The notes: generated by a model from the letters alone, not told the origin. DNA of 64,000 nt from Herbihabitans rhizosphaerae (GCF_004216555.1 NZ_SGWQ01000006.1:248001-312000); one strand, 5' to 3'. Shown: positions 25,453 through 34,780, numbered from the stretch's first letter. A program made the numbers and translations.

Positions 25453-25858
25453 TATTTCCTCCGATAACAGGTCGTATGAGGTGTGAAGCTTCCAATTGCC
25501 CTATTACCACCACCCAAGTGCGCGCTACAATAACGACGTTGTCAGCCGTCATCGCACAATCTTTGTCGATACCCGTGGCAGGGTGCGAGCGAGCCGAATT
25601 CCACGGACTAGTCGGCGCCAACCTTCTTCCGTTCACGTGCCAAATAGGCCGAGCTGCCCAAACCTCATTGCTACATACCCCAGTCCCCAGTCAGAGAGCT
25701 TTGACAATCACCCTCATCGATCAGCACGCTACAGCCAACTCTGCGGACTCCTCCATACGCCAGACGGGTGACAGTGCTGGCCAGGCAGCGGCACCGGGGC
25801 GAAAGCCCACACAACTTGTCCAAATTCGTCGCTATAGCGTCAAACCACACCTAGTTGA
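25453..25858. other. Gene-free AT-richer spacer
   Basis: About 400 bases between the nuclease start and the DUF5753 relic. It must hold the nuclease promoter. I see no convincing gene, RNA or operator; short ORFs here lack a ribosome site and family sequence. Confidence 0.5.
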
Positions 25859-26370
25859 TCACCGCATGAACTCCTCAGCAGTCCGCACGAGGAGTTCACG
25901 CGCCTGGTCACCCTCGACCGCCACGCGCCAGAGCCGATCGGTGATCTTCATGTAAGTGTCCACACGATCGGGTCGGAGATCGTGTACTCGACGTCGACCA
26001 ACTCGACCATCACAAGTTGGTCGACGACCCAATACCCATGTGTCAGGACGTGGGGCATCCGGGTCCGCGCGGGCAGAATGCCGAATCGCACGTTCGGCGT
26101 GCCGATCGCCGCGATCAGCCGATGGACCTGGCCCACCATCACCTCAGGCGGTGCGATCGGGTGCAACAAGTGCTGACTCGGACATCAGGATCTCGATCGA
26201 CCGGCCGGGCTCGAACAGGACCTGCTGGCGACGCATCCGGGTGCGCACCGCCTCGGTGAACTGGCCAACTTCTTCACAGCGCCGTCGCGCCTCGTCCGGC
26301 AGCAGGTCGTCATCGAGCACGCCGGCATCGACGTCGGCGATTCCGGTGGCCGATAAGCACGGGTTTCGAA
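25859..26370 (-). pseudogene. Relic of an XRE/DUF5753 regulator
   Basis: The C-terminal DUF5753 domain can be read only by joining frames. LPDEARRRCEEVGQFTEAV and QQVLFEPGRSIEILMSE are in one frame. MVGQVHRLIAAIGTPNVRFG and VVDQLVMVELVDVEYTIS are in the next, then YMKITDRLWRVAVEG and ELLVRTAEEFMR with TGA at 25859-25861. There are at least two single-base indels (near 26170 and 25965), and the N-terminal helix-turn-helix is missing. Intact relatives usually pair with a DUF397 gene, not seen here. Confidence 0.8.
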
Positions 26371-26447
26371 CTTGGTCAAATCACCCGCTGCGGCCACGGC
26401 GATCGTGCTTGACTCGCGCCCGGTGATCGAGAGTCCGGGGAGGGACC

Positions 26448-27527
26448 ATGGGGAGATCGGTGAAGATCAGTGCGTTCGCGGTGCTCACGGCGGCGGTTGC
26501 CGCTGTCGCGGTACTGACACCGGCGTCGGCTGAGCAGGCGGCGGCGTTCGAGCAGGTGCCGAGCCCGAACCCGGCGCCGACGGCCGACAACAACCTGCAC
26601 GGCGTGTACGCGGCGGCCCCGGACTCGGTGTGGTTCGTCGGCCAGACCGGCGGCACCGCGCCACTCATCGCGCGCTGGAACGGCACCGAGGTGACCACCG
26701 TGCCCGCCTCGCGGACACCCGGCTCCAAGTCCGGCCTGGTCGCCGTCGACGGCACCGGCCCGAACGACGTGTGGGCCGTCGGCTCGGTGATCGGCGACGT
26801 GCCGGGCACCGGCACCGATTCCTTGGTGCAGCACTGGGACGGCTCAGCGTGGCGCCGCGTGCCGAGCCCCAACGTCGGCGCGGACGGCGATTCGACCACG
26901 CTCACCGGCGTCGACGCCCTGGCCCCCAACGACGTGTGGGCGATCGGCATTCACCGCGCGGCCGACGGCGGCGACAACACGGTCGTCATGCACTGGGACG
27001 GCTCGGCGTGGACCCTCGTGCAAACCGCGTGCTGGCCCAGCCTGCGGGGCATCACCGCGGTCAGCCCCACCGACATCTGGCTGATCGGCGCGAGCAGCTG
27101 CCACTTCGACGGCACCACGTGGACCAACACGTCGCTCGGCGATCTCGCCCGGTTCCCGCGAGTGCCGGTCATGGCGGATGTGGCCGTGCTGAGCCCGACC
27201 GACGCGATCGCCGTCGGCTCGTCGACCTACCCGTGCGGCGGCGCGTTCTGCACCGACCCGGAGTTCGCCAGGTGGAACGGGACGCGGTGGCAGCGCACGA
27301 TCATCGGGCGCGACTCGAAGCTCACCGCCGTGCACCCGTTGTCCCCCAACGATATCTGGGCCGTCGGCACCGCCGGTGTGCTGCACTTCGACGGCAGCAC
27401 CTGGACACCCGTGACAGCACCGGCCGGCTCGCTCGCCGGCGTCACGGCCGACTCGTCCGGCACCGTCTGGGCAACCGGGGCGACCGGGCGCCCCGCCACC
27501 ACCGTCGTGCTCAGGTCCACGCCGTAA
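26448..27527 (+). CDS. Secreted propeller-like repeat protein, copy A
   Basis: A 359-residue exported protein with a signal peptide at about residues 1-28 (VKISAFAVLTAAVAAVAV core, ending ASA). The rest is built of repeating units that pair DVWAVG-like strands (PNDVWAVGS, PNDVWAIG, PTDIWLIG, PNDIWAVG) with W(N/D)G(T/S)xW motifs (HWDGSAWRR, HFDGTTWTN, RWNGTRWQR, HFDGSTWTP). This suggests a beta-propeller. No catalytic residues can be assigned. A paralogue follows 100 bp downstream. Confidence 0.78.
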   Translation: MGRSVKISAFAVLTAAVAAVAVLTPASAEQAAAFEQVPSPNPAPTADNNLHGVYAAAPDSVWFVGQTGGTAPLIARWNGTEVTTVPASRTPGSKSGLVAVDGTGPNDVWAVGSVIGDVPGTGTDSLVQHWDGSAWRRVPSPNVGADGDSTTLTGVDALAPNDVWAIGIHRAADGGDNTVVMHWDGSAWTLVQTACWPSLRGITAVSPTDIWLIGASSCHFDGTTWTNTSLGDLARFPRVPVMADVAVLSPTDAIAVGSSTYPCGGAFCTDPEFARWNGTRWQRTIIGRDSKLTAVHPLSPNDIWAVGTAGVLHFDGSTWTPVTAPAGSLAGVTADSSGTVWATGATGRPATTVVLRSTP

Positions 27528-27627
27528 CGGGAAGCGCCCCTGAACCGGCCCCTACGCACGGGTCCAACCGAGCTACCGCGGGTTACCGTCGATTCGACGG
27601 GTTCCAACCGCTCAGCTGGGAGGCACC

Positions 27628-28695
27628 GTGCGGAAGTCCATGGACATCGCAGTGCTCACGCTCGTCACCGTCGCGGCGGCGACACTCAGCGCGATGGCGC
27701 CCGCCTCGGCCGGCGAAACCGAGTTCACGCGGGTGCCGAGCCCGAACCCGTCGGATACCACGAACACCCTCGCCGGGGTGTACGCGGCGGCACCCGACGC
27801 GGTGTGGATGGTCGGCGACACCGGCTACACCGACGCACTCATCGAACGGTGGAACGGCCGCGTGATCGAGGTGGTCCCCGCCGCCCCGACACCCGGCCGG
27901 AGCGCGAGCCTGCGCGCCGTGGACGGGACGGGCCGTGACGACGTGTGGGCCGTCGGCTCAGCGGCCGCCGACACCTCGGGCATCGGCACGGACACCCTCG
28001 TCCAGCACTGGAACGGCACGGCGTGGAGCCGGGTGCCGAGCCCCAACCTGGGCGCCGACCGCGACGCGACCAGGCTGTTCGACGTCGAGGCGATCGCGCG
28101 GGACAACGTGTGGGCGATCGGCGGCCATACCGCGGCGGACACGACGACGTCCACCCCTGTGGTGATCCACTGGGACGGCACGGAATGGCGCGTCGTGCCG
28201 ACCGGCTGCCGCTCGGCGCACAGCATCGCGGCCCGCACGGCGACCGACATCTGGATCGCCGGCAGGACGATGTGCCACTTCGACGGCAGCACGTGGACCG
28301 TGCACGACCTCGGCATGGTCGGCCCCACCCGGATCCCGAGCCTGACCGACATCGCGATGGTGGGCCCGGCCGGGGCGATCGCGGTCGGGTTGTACACCGC
28401 GCCGTGCCCACCCCGGGCGTGTTACGGCAGCGAGGTCGCCACCTGGGACGGCACTCGCTGGCAGTCCACGATCGCGAGCAACGAGGAGAGGCTCGTCTCC
28501 GTGCACCCGTTGTCCCCCAACGACATCTGGGCGGTCGGCTCGACGGGCGTTCGGCACTACGACGGCAGCACGTGGACCACGGTGGCCGGCACCGGGGGCG
28601 CCAACGGTGACATCACGGTCGACCAGACGGGCACCGTGTGGGCGGTCGGACCGACCTACGGCATCAAGACGACGGTGCTCCGCCGGCCCCGGTGA
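27628..28695 (+). CDS. Secreted propeller-like repeat protein, copy B
   Basis: A 355-residue paralogue of the preceding gene with the same order of repeats and its own signal peptide (MDIAVLTLVTVAAATLSAM). The mature start FTRVPSPNPSDT mirrors FEQVPSPNPAPT in copy A. DVWAVGS, NVWAIGG, DIWIAGR and DIWAVGS strands alternate with HWNGTAW, HWDGTEW, HFDGSTW and TWDGTRW. GTG 27628 has GGGAGG about 5 bp upstream. Thirty-two bases at the 3' end overlap the convergent hisS gene. Confidence 0.78.
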   Translation: MRKSMDIAVLTLVTVAAATLSAMAPASAGETEFTRVPSPNPSDTTNTLAGVYAAAPDAVWMVGDTGYTDALIERWNGRVIEVVPAAPTPGRSASLRAVDGTGRDDVWAVGSAAADTSGIGTDTLVQHWNGTAWSRVPSPNLGADRDATRLFDVEAIARDNVWAIGGHTAADTTTSTPVVIHWDGTEWRVVPTGCRSAHSIAARTATDIWIAGRTMCHFDGSTWTVHDLGMVGPTRIPSLTDIAMVGPAGAIAVGLYTAPCPPRACYGSEVATWDGTRWQSTIASNEERLVSVHPLSPNDIWAVGSTGVRHYDGSTWTTVAGTGGANGDITVDQTGTVWAVGPTYGIKTTVLRRPR

Positions 28696-29998
28696 CGTCC
28701 TCCGCGGCCTGATCGAGCGACGCCCGGACGGCGGCGCCGACCGAGTCCACCGACACCTGATCCTGTTGCTTGGTAACGAGATTCCGGATCGTCACGCTGC
28801 CGCCGTCCCAGTCCTCACGGCCGACGATCACCACCACGCGCGCGCCGGCCTTGTCCGCACGGGTGATCTCCTTGCCGAGCTTGCGCGGCTCCAGCGGGGT
28901 CGACGTGCGTAGTCCGGCGGCGCGCAGCGAGCGGGCCACCGACCGGGCCGGATCGGCGAGGTCCGCCTCCACCGGGATCACCACGACGTCCACCTCGGCC
29001 AGCGGCTCGGGCAGCAGCCCGTGCGTGCCGAGGAAGTCGATCAGCGTCACGTCGCCCATGCCGAACCCGATGCCCGGGATCTTCTGTGCCGAGTACAGCC
29101 CGACGAGGTTGTCGTAGCGCCCGCCACCGAACAGCGAGCGGTTGTTCTCGGGGCTGGTGTCGAACACCTCGAACACGGTCGAGGTGTAGTAGTCGAACCC
29201 GCGCACGATCATCGGGTCGAACTCGACCAGGCCGGCCGCGTCGGTGACGAGCACCTTGGCCAGTTGCGAGTTTTCCCTTACCGCACTGGGGATCTCGTCC
29301 AGCACGGCGGCGCCGCCGGCGAGCGTCTCGGCCAGCCGGTCGAACTGTTTGTCGGTCACGCCCAGCGCGCCGGCGTCCTCGGCCAGCTTCTCCCGTGGGT
29401 ACTTCTCCCAACGGTCCACAATGGACGAAACGCCGCGCAGCAGGCTCTCGTCCAGCTCCACGATGTCGGTCAGGATGCTGGACAGCAGCACCCGGTCGGA
29501 CACCCGCAGCCGCCACATGTCCGGGGTCGCGCCGATGCCGCCGAGCATGTCGTGGATCAGCTCGAAGATCTCGATCTCACACGACGGGCTCTCCGAACCG
29601 AAGATGTCGGCGTTGATCTGCCAGTGCTCGCGCACCCGACCGCGCTGCGGCCGCTCGTACCGGTGGCAGTTCGGGTTGCTGTACCAGCGAACCGGGAACT
29701 GCAGCTTGCCGGCGTTGCCCGCGATGATCCGCGCGACCGACGGCGTCATCTCCGGGCGCAGCGCGAGCCGCCGCCCGCCACGGTCGGTCAGCGTGTACAG
29801 CTGCTGCTCGACGATCTCGCGACTCGACTTGGCCTCGTAGATCTCGATCGGCTCGAGCACCGGCCCGTCGTAGCGCTGAAACCCGCGGCTCTCCAGCACG
29901 CCGTACAGCCGCTCGTAGACCTGCGTGCGCACGGACATCTCCGGCGGCAGGAAATCCCTGGTCCCCCGGTACGGGGTGGTCGGCAAGTATTCGGGCAC
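28664..29998 (-). CDS. hisS: Histidine--tRNA ligase
   Basis: A 444-residue class II aminoacyl-tRNA synthetase that charges tRNA-His. TPYRGTRDFLPPEM opens the catalytic domain. LALRPEMTPSVARI lies near motif 1/2, YERPQRGRVREHWQINADIFG-type sequence (RPQRGRVREHWQINADIF) is motif 2, and RGFDYYTSTVFEVF holds the histidine-specific catalytic Arg. PGIGFGMGD is motif 3. The C-terminal anticodon domain spans about 335-440. The sequence looks distinct from the usual actinobacterial HisRS, so it may be a second copy; this cannot be tested from the window. Confidence 0.88.
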   Translation of the reverse strand: MPEYLPTTPYRGTRDFLPPEMSVRTQVYERLYGVLESRGFQRYDGPVLEPIEIYEAKSSREIVEQQLYTLTDRGGRRLALRPEMTPSVARIIAGNAGKLQFPVRWYSNPNCHRYERPQRGRVREHWQINADIFGSESPSCEIEIFELIHDMLGGIGATPDMWRLRVSDRVLLSSILTDIVELDESLLRGVSSIVDRWEKYPREKLAEDAGALGVTDKQFDRLAETLAGGAAVLDEIPSAVRENSQLAKVLVTDAAGLVEFDPMIVRGFDYYTSTVFEVFDTSPENNRSLFGGGRYDNLVGLYSAQKIPGIGFGMGDVTLIDFLGTHGLLPEPLAEVDVVVIPVEADLADPARSVARSLRAAGLRTSTPLEPRKLGKEITRADKAGARVVVIVGREDWDGGSVTIRNLVTKQQDQVSVDSVGAAVRASLDQAAEDVTGAGGAPSS

Positions 29999-30221
29999 GT
30001 CAGCCAGCTTAACGCCCTCGCACCAACCGATCTCAGCATGCTGGCAACCCCGTCGGGGCCCAGCAAGTTCTACCGGTTCGCGTTCGATGAGCAGAACCGG
30101 TCAATGACTTCGGCGTCGGCGCGAGTACGTGGTTCCTGCGGCTCCTGATCACCAAACGCGTACGGGGTCAATGTGGACAGTTGACTCGCCGTTCGTTCAA
30201 GTTCCTGGCTACTCAAGGGCT

Positions 30222-31073
30222 TCACGCCGTCAGGCGACCACTCCTGATCCGGTCAATTCCGACCTCGCTGGCCAATTCCCGCCGAGCCGCTGGATTCGCG
30301 GCATAGAAGCGCATCGCGTAGTAGAGAACGGCCGGGTCCGCCGACAGGTACACGCCATGGATCCGAACAGTGGGAGCCGCCTTGAGCTCTGGTTGCCGCC
30401 ACAGCCAGGTCGTCCGCTCGAACACAGCCGCTTCCGGCGCCGTTGGAACCACCTCGATGACGTGGCCATGGCGTTGGTCCTCCACGGCACGCACTGACGC
30501 ACAGCCATCCCACGAGATTGAGCAGCGGAAGGCCCACGACCTGTGCTGGATTCCCGACTGGGTAAGCAGCACAGAGCCACGCCGGAACCTCCCAGTTATC
30601 ACTTCTTTGAGTGACCACGCCATGTAGATGGCGACGAGCAGGCCGGCAATGAGCAACAGCAGGTCCTCCGCCGCGACTCCTGCATTGAAATCGAGTGCGA
30701 ATACTCCGATGAGAACCAGGCAGGCCGACAACACCAGGAGACTTGCTGGCCAGATCAGCATCAAAATGTAGTACGCCGAAGAATACGGAACCATCATCCC
30801 GGAGGCGGCCCCAACCTCGCCGAATACCTTCGTCCTGGCGCGACGTCGTGAGGCGATTACACCTATGAGCCCCACGCCGAACACCGGCGTGAGGACGACG
30901 CAGACCAGTGCGAAGTACACCGCGCGCCATCCATCCCCATTCAGCAGCGCATGCAGGCCAGCGGCCACGAAGATCAGGAGCAACACCAGAACGAACAGGA
31001 CGATGCAGACTCGGCGCACCATCCTTGAATCGTGCCATTCGACTGGCCATTTCAGTTCTTCGCCAGCACGCAT
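30222..31073 (-). CDS. Membrane protein of the ESX-like cassette
   Basis: About 283 residues. Four hydrophobic segments are visible: VCIVLFVLVLLLIFVAAGL, YFALVCVVLTPVFGVGLIGV, ILMLIWPASLLVLSACLVLI and EDLLLLIAGLLVAIYMAW. A cytosolic C-terminal half follows (RRGSVLLTQSGIQHRSW, ISWDGCASVRAVEDQ) that resembles PH-like or YcxB-like domains. It starts 10 bp past the large WXG-like gene and is probably co-transcribed. A role in immunity to or export of that protein is an inference. Base composition is AT-richer than the core. Confidence 0.7.
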   Translation of the reverse strand: MRAGEELKWPVEWHDSRMVRRVCIVLFVLVLLLIFVAAGLHALLNGDGWRAVYFALVCVVLTPVFGVGLIGVIASRRRARTKVFGEVGAASGMMVPYSSAYYILMLIWPASLLVLSACLVLIGVFALDFNAGVAAEDLLLLIAGLLVAIYMAWSLKEVITGRFRRGSVLLTQSGIQHRSWAFRCSISWDGCASVRAVEDQRHGHVIEVVPTAPEAAVFERTTWLWRQPELKAAPTVRIHGVYLSADPAVLYYAMRFYAANPAARRELASEVGIDRIRSGRLTA

Positions 31074-31083
31074 ACGACGCCTT

Positions 31084-32244
31084 TCAGCCGAACAGAGAGT
31101 TCCACACCTTCTTGGCTGCGCTCCCAACCGCATTGACCGCGTCGCTAGCGGCATTACCCACCGCCTTGACACCGTCCTCGATTCCCTTTTTCAAACCATC
31201 AGGCAGTGCATCGTAGACATAGTCGAGTCCAACTCCAACACCCACTCCGATTGCGACGGCGCCACCGGCCACCCAACCAGGTGGGCCACTGGCCAGGGCA
31301 ATCGCAGCGCCGCCGGCAGCCATTCCGCCGAGACCGGAGATGATCGCTTTCCCCGCCGGCTTGCCGTTCGCAATATCGTATCCAATACCGCCGGCCGTAA
31401 TTGCCCATCCTAGTCCTGGCAGCTTGCTGAGCACACGGCTTCCGATATTGCCTGCTCTCCTCGCGGTATCATCGGCTGCTTGTTGCGCAGCCATCTGCTC
31501 GGCATGAGCTACCTTTGCGGAGGGACTGAATGGCCCCAACTTCGCATCCGCCGCATAGCGCTTCGCCCACGTCTCCGCCACGCCCTTGAGACGGTCCGAT
31601 TCCTTGACCAAGTCGTTCCGTATTGACTTGCCATACGTCTCGACAAGGTTCTTGCCGAACTCGGATGCAACGAAGTACTTCTTTCCCCAAGCGTCCTTGC
31701 CAACATCGCTGAAATACCGTTTGGCGCCATCCCACACCTTTCCCGCGGTCGACGCTTCCTCCTTCGCCGCGTTGAAGGCTTCAACCTTGCGCGCATGGAT
31801 CTGCTGGGCTGCGACGGCGTCAGCGTGAGCCTTGGCCTGCTGAGGTGTGGCTGTGCCGTCGGCGGGCAGCGACTGCGGCGCCGTCGGAGCCGAGCCAGGC
31901 TCGAGGATTTGCGTACCGTTGATCTCCAACCCGCCGTCGCGAGCAATCTGCCTGGCTCGCGCCATACCGGCCTGCGAGGTATGTAGATCGTCGGCGACAC
32001 GGTGGAACGACTGCCCCATCTTCGCAGTGTCGGTCGCCACCTCGTCAACCCTGCGGGCTCCGCCGCTCATCATCGAGCGAAAACGTTCCCCAGCCGCACC
32101 GTCCCACGTGCGCTCCGACTCGACACGAGCTTTATGCATCTGCGTGCCGGCATCATGCACGCCCTTCGCGAGCATGTCCGCGAGCCATCTTGCTGCCCCT
32201 CGAATACTGTCAGGGCTTCCAGGAATGTTCGTTTCGATTGTCAT
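31084..32244 (-). CDS. Large WXG100-like protein with hydrophobic Gly/Ala-rich C-terminus, putative type VII effector
   Basis: A 386-residue protein without a signal peptide. The first 110 residues form an alpha-helical WXG-like domain with a TWDGAAGERFRSMM turn. A helical, charged linker spans about 110-250. The C-terminal third alternates Gly/Ala-rich hydrophobic stretches (ITAGGIGYDIANGKP, ISGLGGMAAGGAAIALAS, WVAGGAVAIGVGVGVGLDYV) and ends with VGSAAKKVWNSLFG. This arrangement resembles membrane-inserting or pore-forming effectors. The substrate status is inferred from the domain and the neighbours. Confidence 0.72.
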   Translation of the reverse strand: MTIETNIPGSPDSIRGAARWLADMLAKGVHDAGTQMHKARVESERTWDGAAGERFRSMMSGGARRVDEVATDTAKMGQSFHRVADDLHTSQAGMARARQIARDGGLEINGTQILEPGSAPTAPQSLPADGTATPQQAKAHADAVAAQQIHARKVEAFNAAKEEASTAGKVWDGAKRYFSDVGKDAWGKKYFVASEFGKNLVETYGKSIRNDLVKESDRLKGVAETWAKRYAADAKLGPFSPSAKVAHAEQMAAQQAADDTARRAGNIGSRVLSKLPGLGWAITAGGIGYDIANGKPAGKAIISGLGGMAAGGAAIALASGPPGWVAGGAVAIGVGVGVGLDYVYDALPDGLKKGIEDGVKAVGNAASDAVNAVGSAAKKVWNSLFG

Positions 32245-32262
32245 TCTTGCCCCAGTTACAGA

Positions 32263-32556
32263 TCATTTAGGCCCGTCAACGCTCGATACGGTCCGGGCCA
32301 CCGCATCGTCAGTCTGAAAATAGCTCTTGCCGCTCACGTTTACCGCCTCGGCGGCCGCACCTGTGCCGAGAACGATCTCACCCGCAGCCCCGGTCAGTTT
32401 GCTGATCATCTGTGCGAGATCGCCACTCAGGTCACCGGCATCCGGCATGCCCGGCGCCGAGGGCGCGAGATTGTTCAAGTCTTCGCTCGCTACGCCGAGC
32501 GCTTTTCCGGCGGCGCCCACACCGGAAACGGCGACCTGATATCCCTGCCCATCCAT
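32263..32556 (-). CDS. Small ESX/WXG-like partner protein
   Basis: A 97-residue helical protein, 18 bp upstream of the large WXG-like gene. It has no clear WXG turn but matches the size and Ala/Gly-rich helical pattern of type VII partner proteins (GVGAAGKALGVASEDLN, LAQMISKLTGAAGE). The ATG at 32556 was chosen because it sits directly after the SAV_915-like gene. It probably forms a heterodimer with the large protein. Confidence 0.6.
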   Translation of the reverse strand: MDGQGYQVAVSGVGAAGKALGVASEDLNNLAPSAPGMPDAGDLSGDLAQMISKLTGAAGEIVLGTGAAAEAVNVSGKSYFQTDDAVARTVSSVDGPK

Positions 32557-32557
32557 G

Positions 32558-32887
32558 TCAGCCAGCCCCCTGGTGCCTATGCTCCGCTGGGATCTCAACA
32601 TCAAGAAGAACGACGTCGAATCGCGCCCATCGATCGATCTCTTCCAACTTGTCAGTCGCCAGCACCACCCATGGCTGATCAGGGCCACACAGGTTTACCA
32701 GCCGATCTAACGCTGAATAGGTAAGCAGGGCGCGTCGACCATCGCTCATCTGGCGGAGCTCTATTTCAGGATCCCCACCAGGCTCAGGTACTGCACTGAC
32801 CGGAAGGTATACAACTGGCGGAAACGGTACACGGCCGCTCGATGTCAGCGCTTCAGACATTTGCACCGGTTCGAATGTGGATGCCAC
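32558..32887 (-). CDS. SAV_915-like / SseB-like protein
   Basis: A 109-residue protein opening the four-gene cassette, 1 bp from the next gene. Family-like segments are FPPVVYLPVSA, LRQMSDGRRALLTYSALDRL, CGPDQPWVVLATDKL and FDVVLLDVEIP. Such proteins often lie beside ESX-type genes in actinomycetes; the function is unknown. Confidence 0.65.
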   Translation of the reverse strand: MASTFEPVQMSEALTSSGRVPFPPVVYLPVSAVPEPGGDPEIELRQMSDGRRALLTYSALDRLVNLCGPDQPWVVLATDKLEEIDRWARFDVVLLDVEIPAEHRHQGAG

Positions 32888-32981
32888 TCAACGACCCCCA
32901 TACGTAGAGTTCACTCTCCGTACCTGATAGTAGTGGCGATCACCTGGCTGTCAACCGCGGCGTACTTCACGTCTGAACGCA

Positions 32982-33016
32982 CGAGCCGGGGTGTCCACTG
33001 TGGACACCCCGGCTCG
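32982..33016 (-). terminator. Terminator after the first subtilisin gene, with GTCCACWGTGGAC core
   Basis: A perfect 16-bp stem: CGAGCCGGGGTGTCCA (32982-32997) pairs with TGGACACCCCGGCTCG (33001-33016). It follows the protease stop at 33029. Its apex is one of the recurrent 13-base palindromes (32993-33005). Confidence 0.85.
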
Positions 33017-33028
33017 GCGAACTCGTTG

Positions 33029-34780
33029 CTATTTCAGGTACTTCTGGCCCTGGGTCACGGCGGACCAGGCGTCCACGATGCCCCAGCCGTAGAACCCGTT
33101 GAAGCCCTGCGAGCCCTCACACGTCGCCGTGAAGGAGTCGTCGCGGCCTTCCTTCTTGTAGTCCACGGTCGGCGGGACCGGGCACGGCGTCTTGGCGGCG
33201 GTGCCCTCGAGCACCTTCTGCACCGTGTCCGGGCTCATCGAGACGTTGCCGCCCTGCTTCTTGCCGAACTGGCTGACGATCAGCGCCGCCACACCGGTCG
33301 CGTGCGGGGACGCCATCGAGGTGCCCTGCGAGTACGCGTAGAAGCCGCACTTGCCGTCCTGCTTGCACGCCTTCTGCACGCCCTCCTCGACACCCTTGGG
33401 CGTGATGTTGCCCTGGGCGTCGATGGTTCCTTCCTCGACACCCACGTTCTGCGGGTACACCGAGAGGATCAGGTTCTCGTTGGTGTTGAACCACGGCGTA
33501 CCGACGTAGTCGCGGAAGAACCCGCCCGGCGCGGACACCGAGATCTGCTCAAGCCCGTAGTTGGAGTAGTCGGCCTTGCGCTGCGACGGCCCGAGCGCCG
33601 AGACGCCGATCGTGTGCGGCCCCTCCAGCGGCATGTCGTGGCAGGTGGCGTTGTCGATCTCGCGCGGGTACGCGCCGCCGGCCGGGAAGTTCGGGCTGTC
33701 CTCGTCCGTCGGCGGCTTGCCGTTGTCGTGGTGCCCGTTGCCCAGCGCCACGACCTGGGTCACGCCCTTGCCGTACGCGTAGTTCAGCGCGCGGAACAGC
33801 GCACCCTTGATCAGCCGCTGCTGCGCCTGCAGCTCCGGCGCGTCGGCCGGGTTGGCGTCACACAGGTACGCCCACGGGTCCACGAAGAACGACATGTTGA
33901 TCACGTCGAGGCCCGCGTCGCCCGCGTAGGTCATCGCGTCGACGACCGGCTGCAGGAAGAAGAACCCGGAGTCCTGGCCACCGCGGATGTTGACCAGCGT
34001 CACGTTCGGCGCGACACCGGAGATGCCGAAGCCGTCCGCCGCCGCCGCGATCGTGCCGGCCACGTGCGAACCGTGCCCGCCGCCGTCGTGGTCGACCGGG
34101 TCGACGCAGCCGCGGAACTCACACGGCCCGTCCACGATCTGGCCGAGCTCGTCGGTCGGGATGTCGCGGGTGAAGTTGCGCGAAAGGCCCTTGTCGAAGT
34201 TGGGCGCGATATCCGGGTGGTTGCCGTCCACACCGGTGTCCAGCACGCCGACCTTCACGGCCCTGTCACCGGGCTGCTTGGTGCGCGCGAGATCCGAGCG
34301 CACCATCTTCAAGCCCCACAGCTTCTCGTCCAGCGGGTCCAGCCCGGCCTGGGCCTTCTTCGCCACGGCCGGGTTGCCGGCCGCCGAGCGCGCCTTGCCC
34401 TTGTTCTCCTTCTCGACGACCTTGTCGTCCTTCGGCTTGCCCTTCGGGGCCTGACCGATGGACCGGGTCGGCGCGACCTCCTTGATCGCGGAGGAGCGGT
34501 TGCCCTTCACCTTCGCCGCGAACCCGTCGCGCGGCGCCGAGACGGTCAGCAGGCCGACGGCCTTGTTGCTGGCCACCACCGTGCCGCCGGCCGCCCGCGC
34601 GGCGTTCTCGGCTGCCTCGACGCTACCGCCGTCGGCGACCAGGACGTTGAATTCCGTTGTCGGACCTGTTGGTTGAGCGGCCGCGTCCGGCGCCGCGTTC
34701 GCACTGGTCGCCACAAAGGCGAGACCAGCGACGAGCGGCGCGGTGAGCGCGGCGGCCAACACCGATTTGCGCACCTTCAC
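33029..34780 (-). CDS. Secreted subtilisin-like protease S8, copy A
   Basis: A 583-residue exported serine protease. The signal peptide is residues 1-29 (ending ATSANA). A propeptide-like region to about 150 is Lys/Ala-rich. The catalytic triad is complete: Asp181 in GVLDTGVDG, His236 in HGSHVAGT, Ser488 in GTSMASPHATG. The motif GPCEFRGCVDP and paired cysteines near the C-terminus suggest disulfides. It likely degrades extracellular protein for the peptide transporter encoded downstream. Its close paralogue lies 39 bp upstream. Confidence 0.95.
   Translation of the reverse strand: MKVRKSVLAAALTAPLVAGLAFVATSANAAPDAAAQPTGPTTEFNVLVADGGSVEAAENAARAAGGTVVASNKAVGLLTVSAPRDGFAAKVKGNRSSAIKEVAPTRSIGQAPKGKPKDDKVVEKENKGKARSAAGNPAVAKKAQAGLDPLDEKLWGLKMVRSDLARTKQPGDRAVKVGVLDTGVDGNHPDIAPNFDKGLSRNFTRDIPTDELGQIVDGPCEFRGCVDPVDHDGGGHGSHVAGTIAAAADGFGISGVAPNVTLVNIRGGQDSGFFFLQPVVDAMTYAGDAGLDVINMSFFVDPWAYLCDANPADAPELQAQQRLIKGALFRALNYAYGKGVTQVVALGNGHHDNGKPPTDEDSPNFPAGGAYPREIDNATCHDMPLEGPHTIGVSALGPSQRKADYSNYGLEQISVSAPGGFFRDYVGTPWFNTNENLILSVYPQNVGVEEGTIDAQGNITPKGVEEGVQKACKQDGKCGFYAYSQGTSMASPHATGVAALIVSQFGKKQGGNVSMSPDTVQKVLEGTAAKTPCPVPPTVDYKKEGRDDSFTATCEGSQGFNGFYGWGIVDAWSAVTQGQKYLK

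Noticed and set aside
25476-25955. A 159-codon plus-strand frame in the spacer before the DUF5753 relic
   Set aside because: No family sequence, Ser/Thr/Arg-rich composition, no ribosome site, and it runs into the antisense of the relic.
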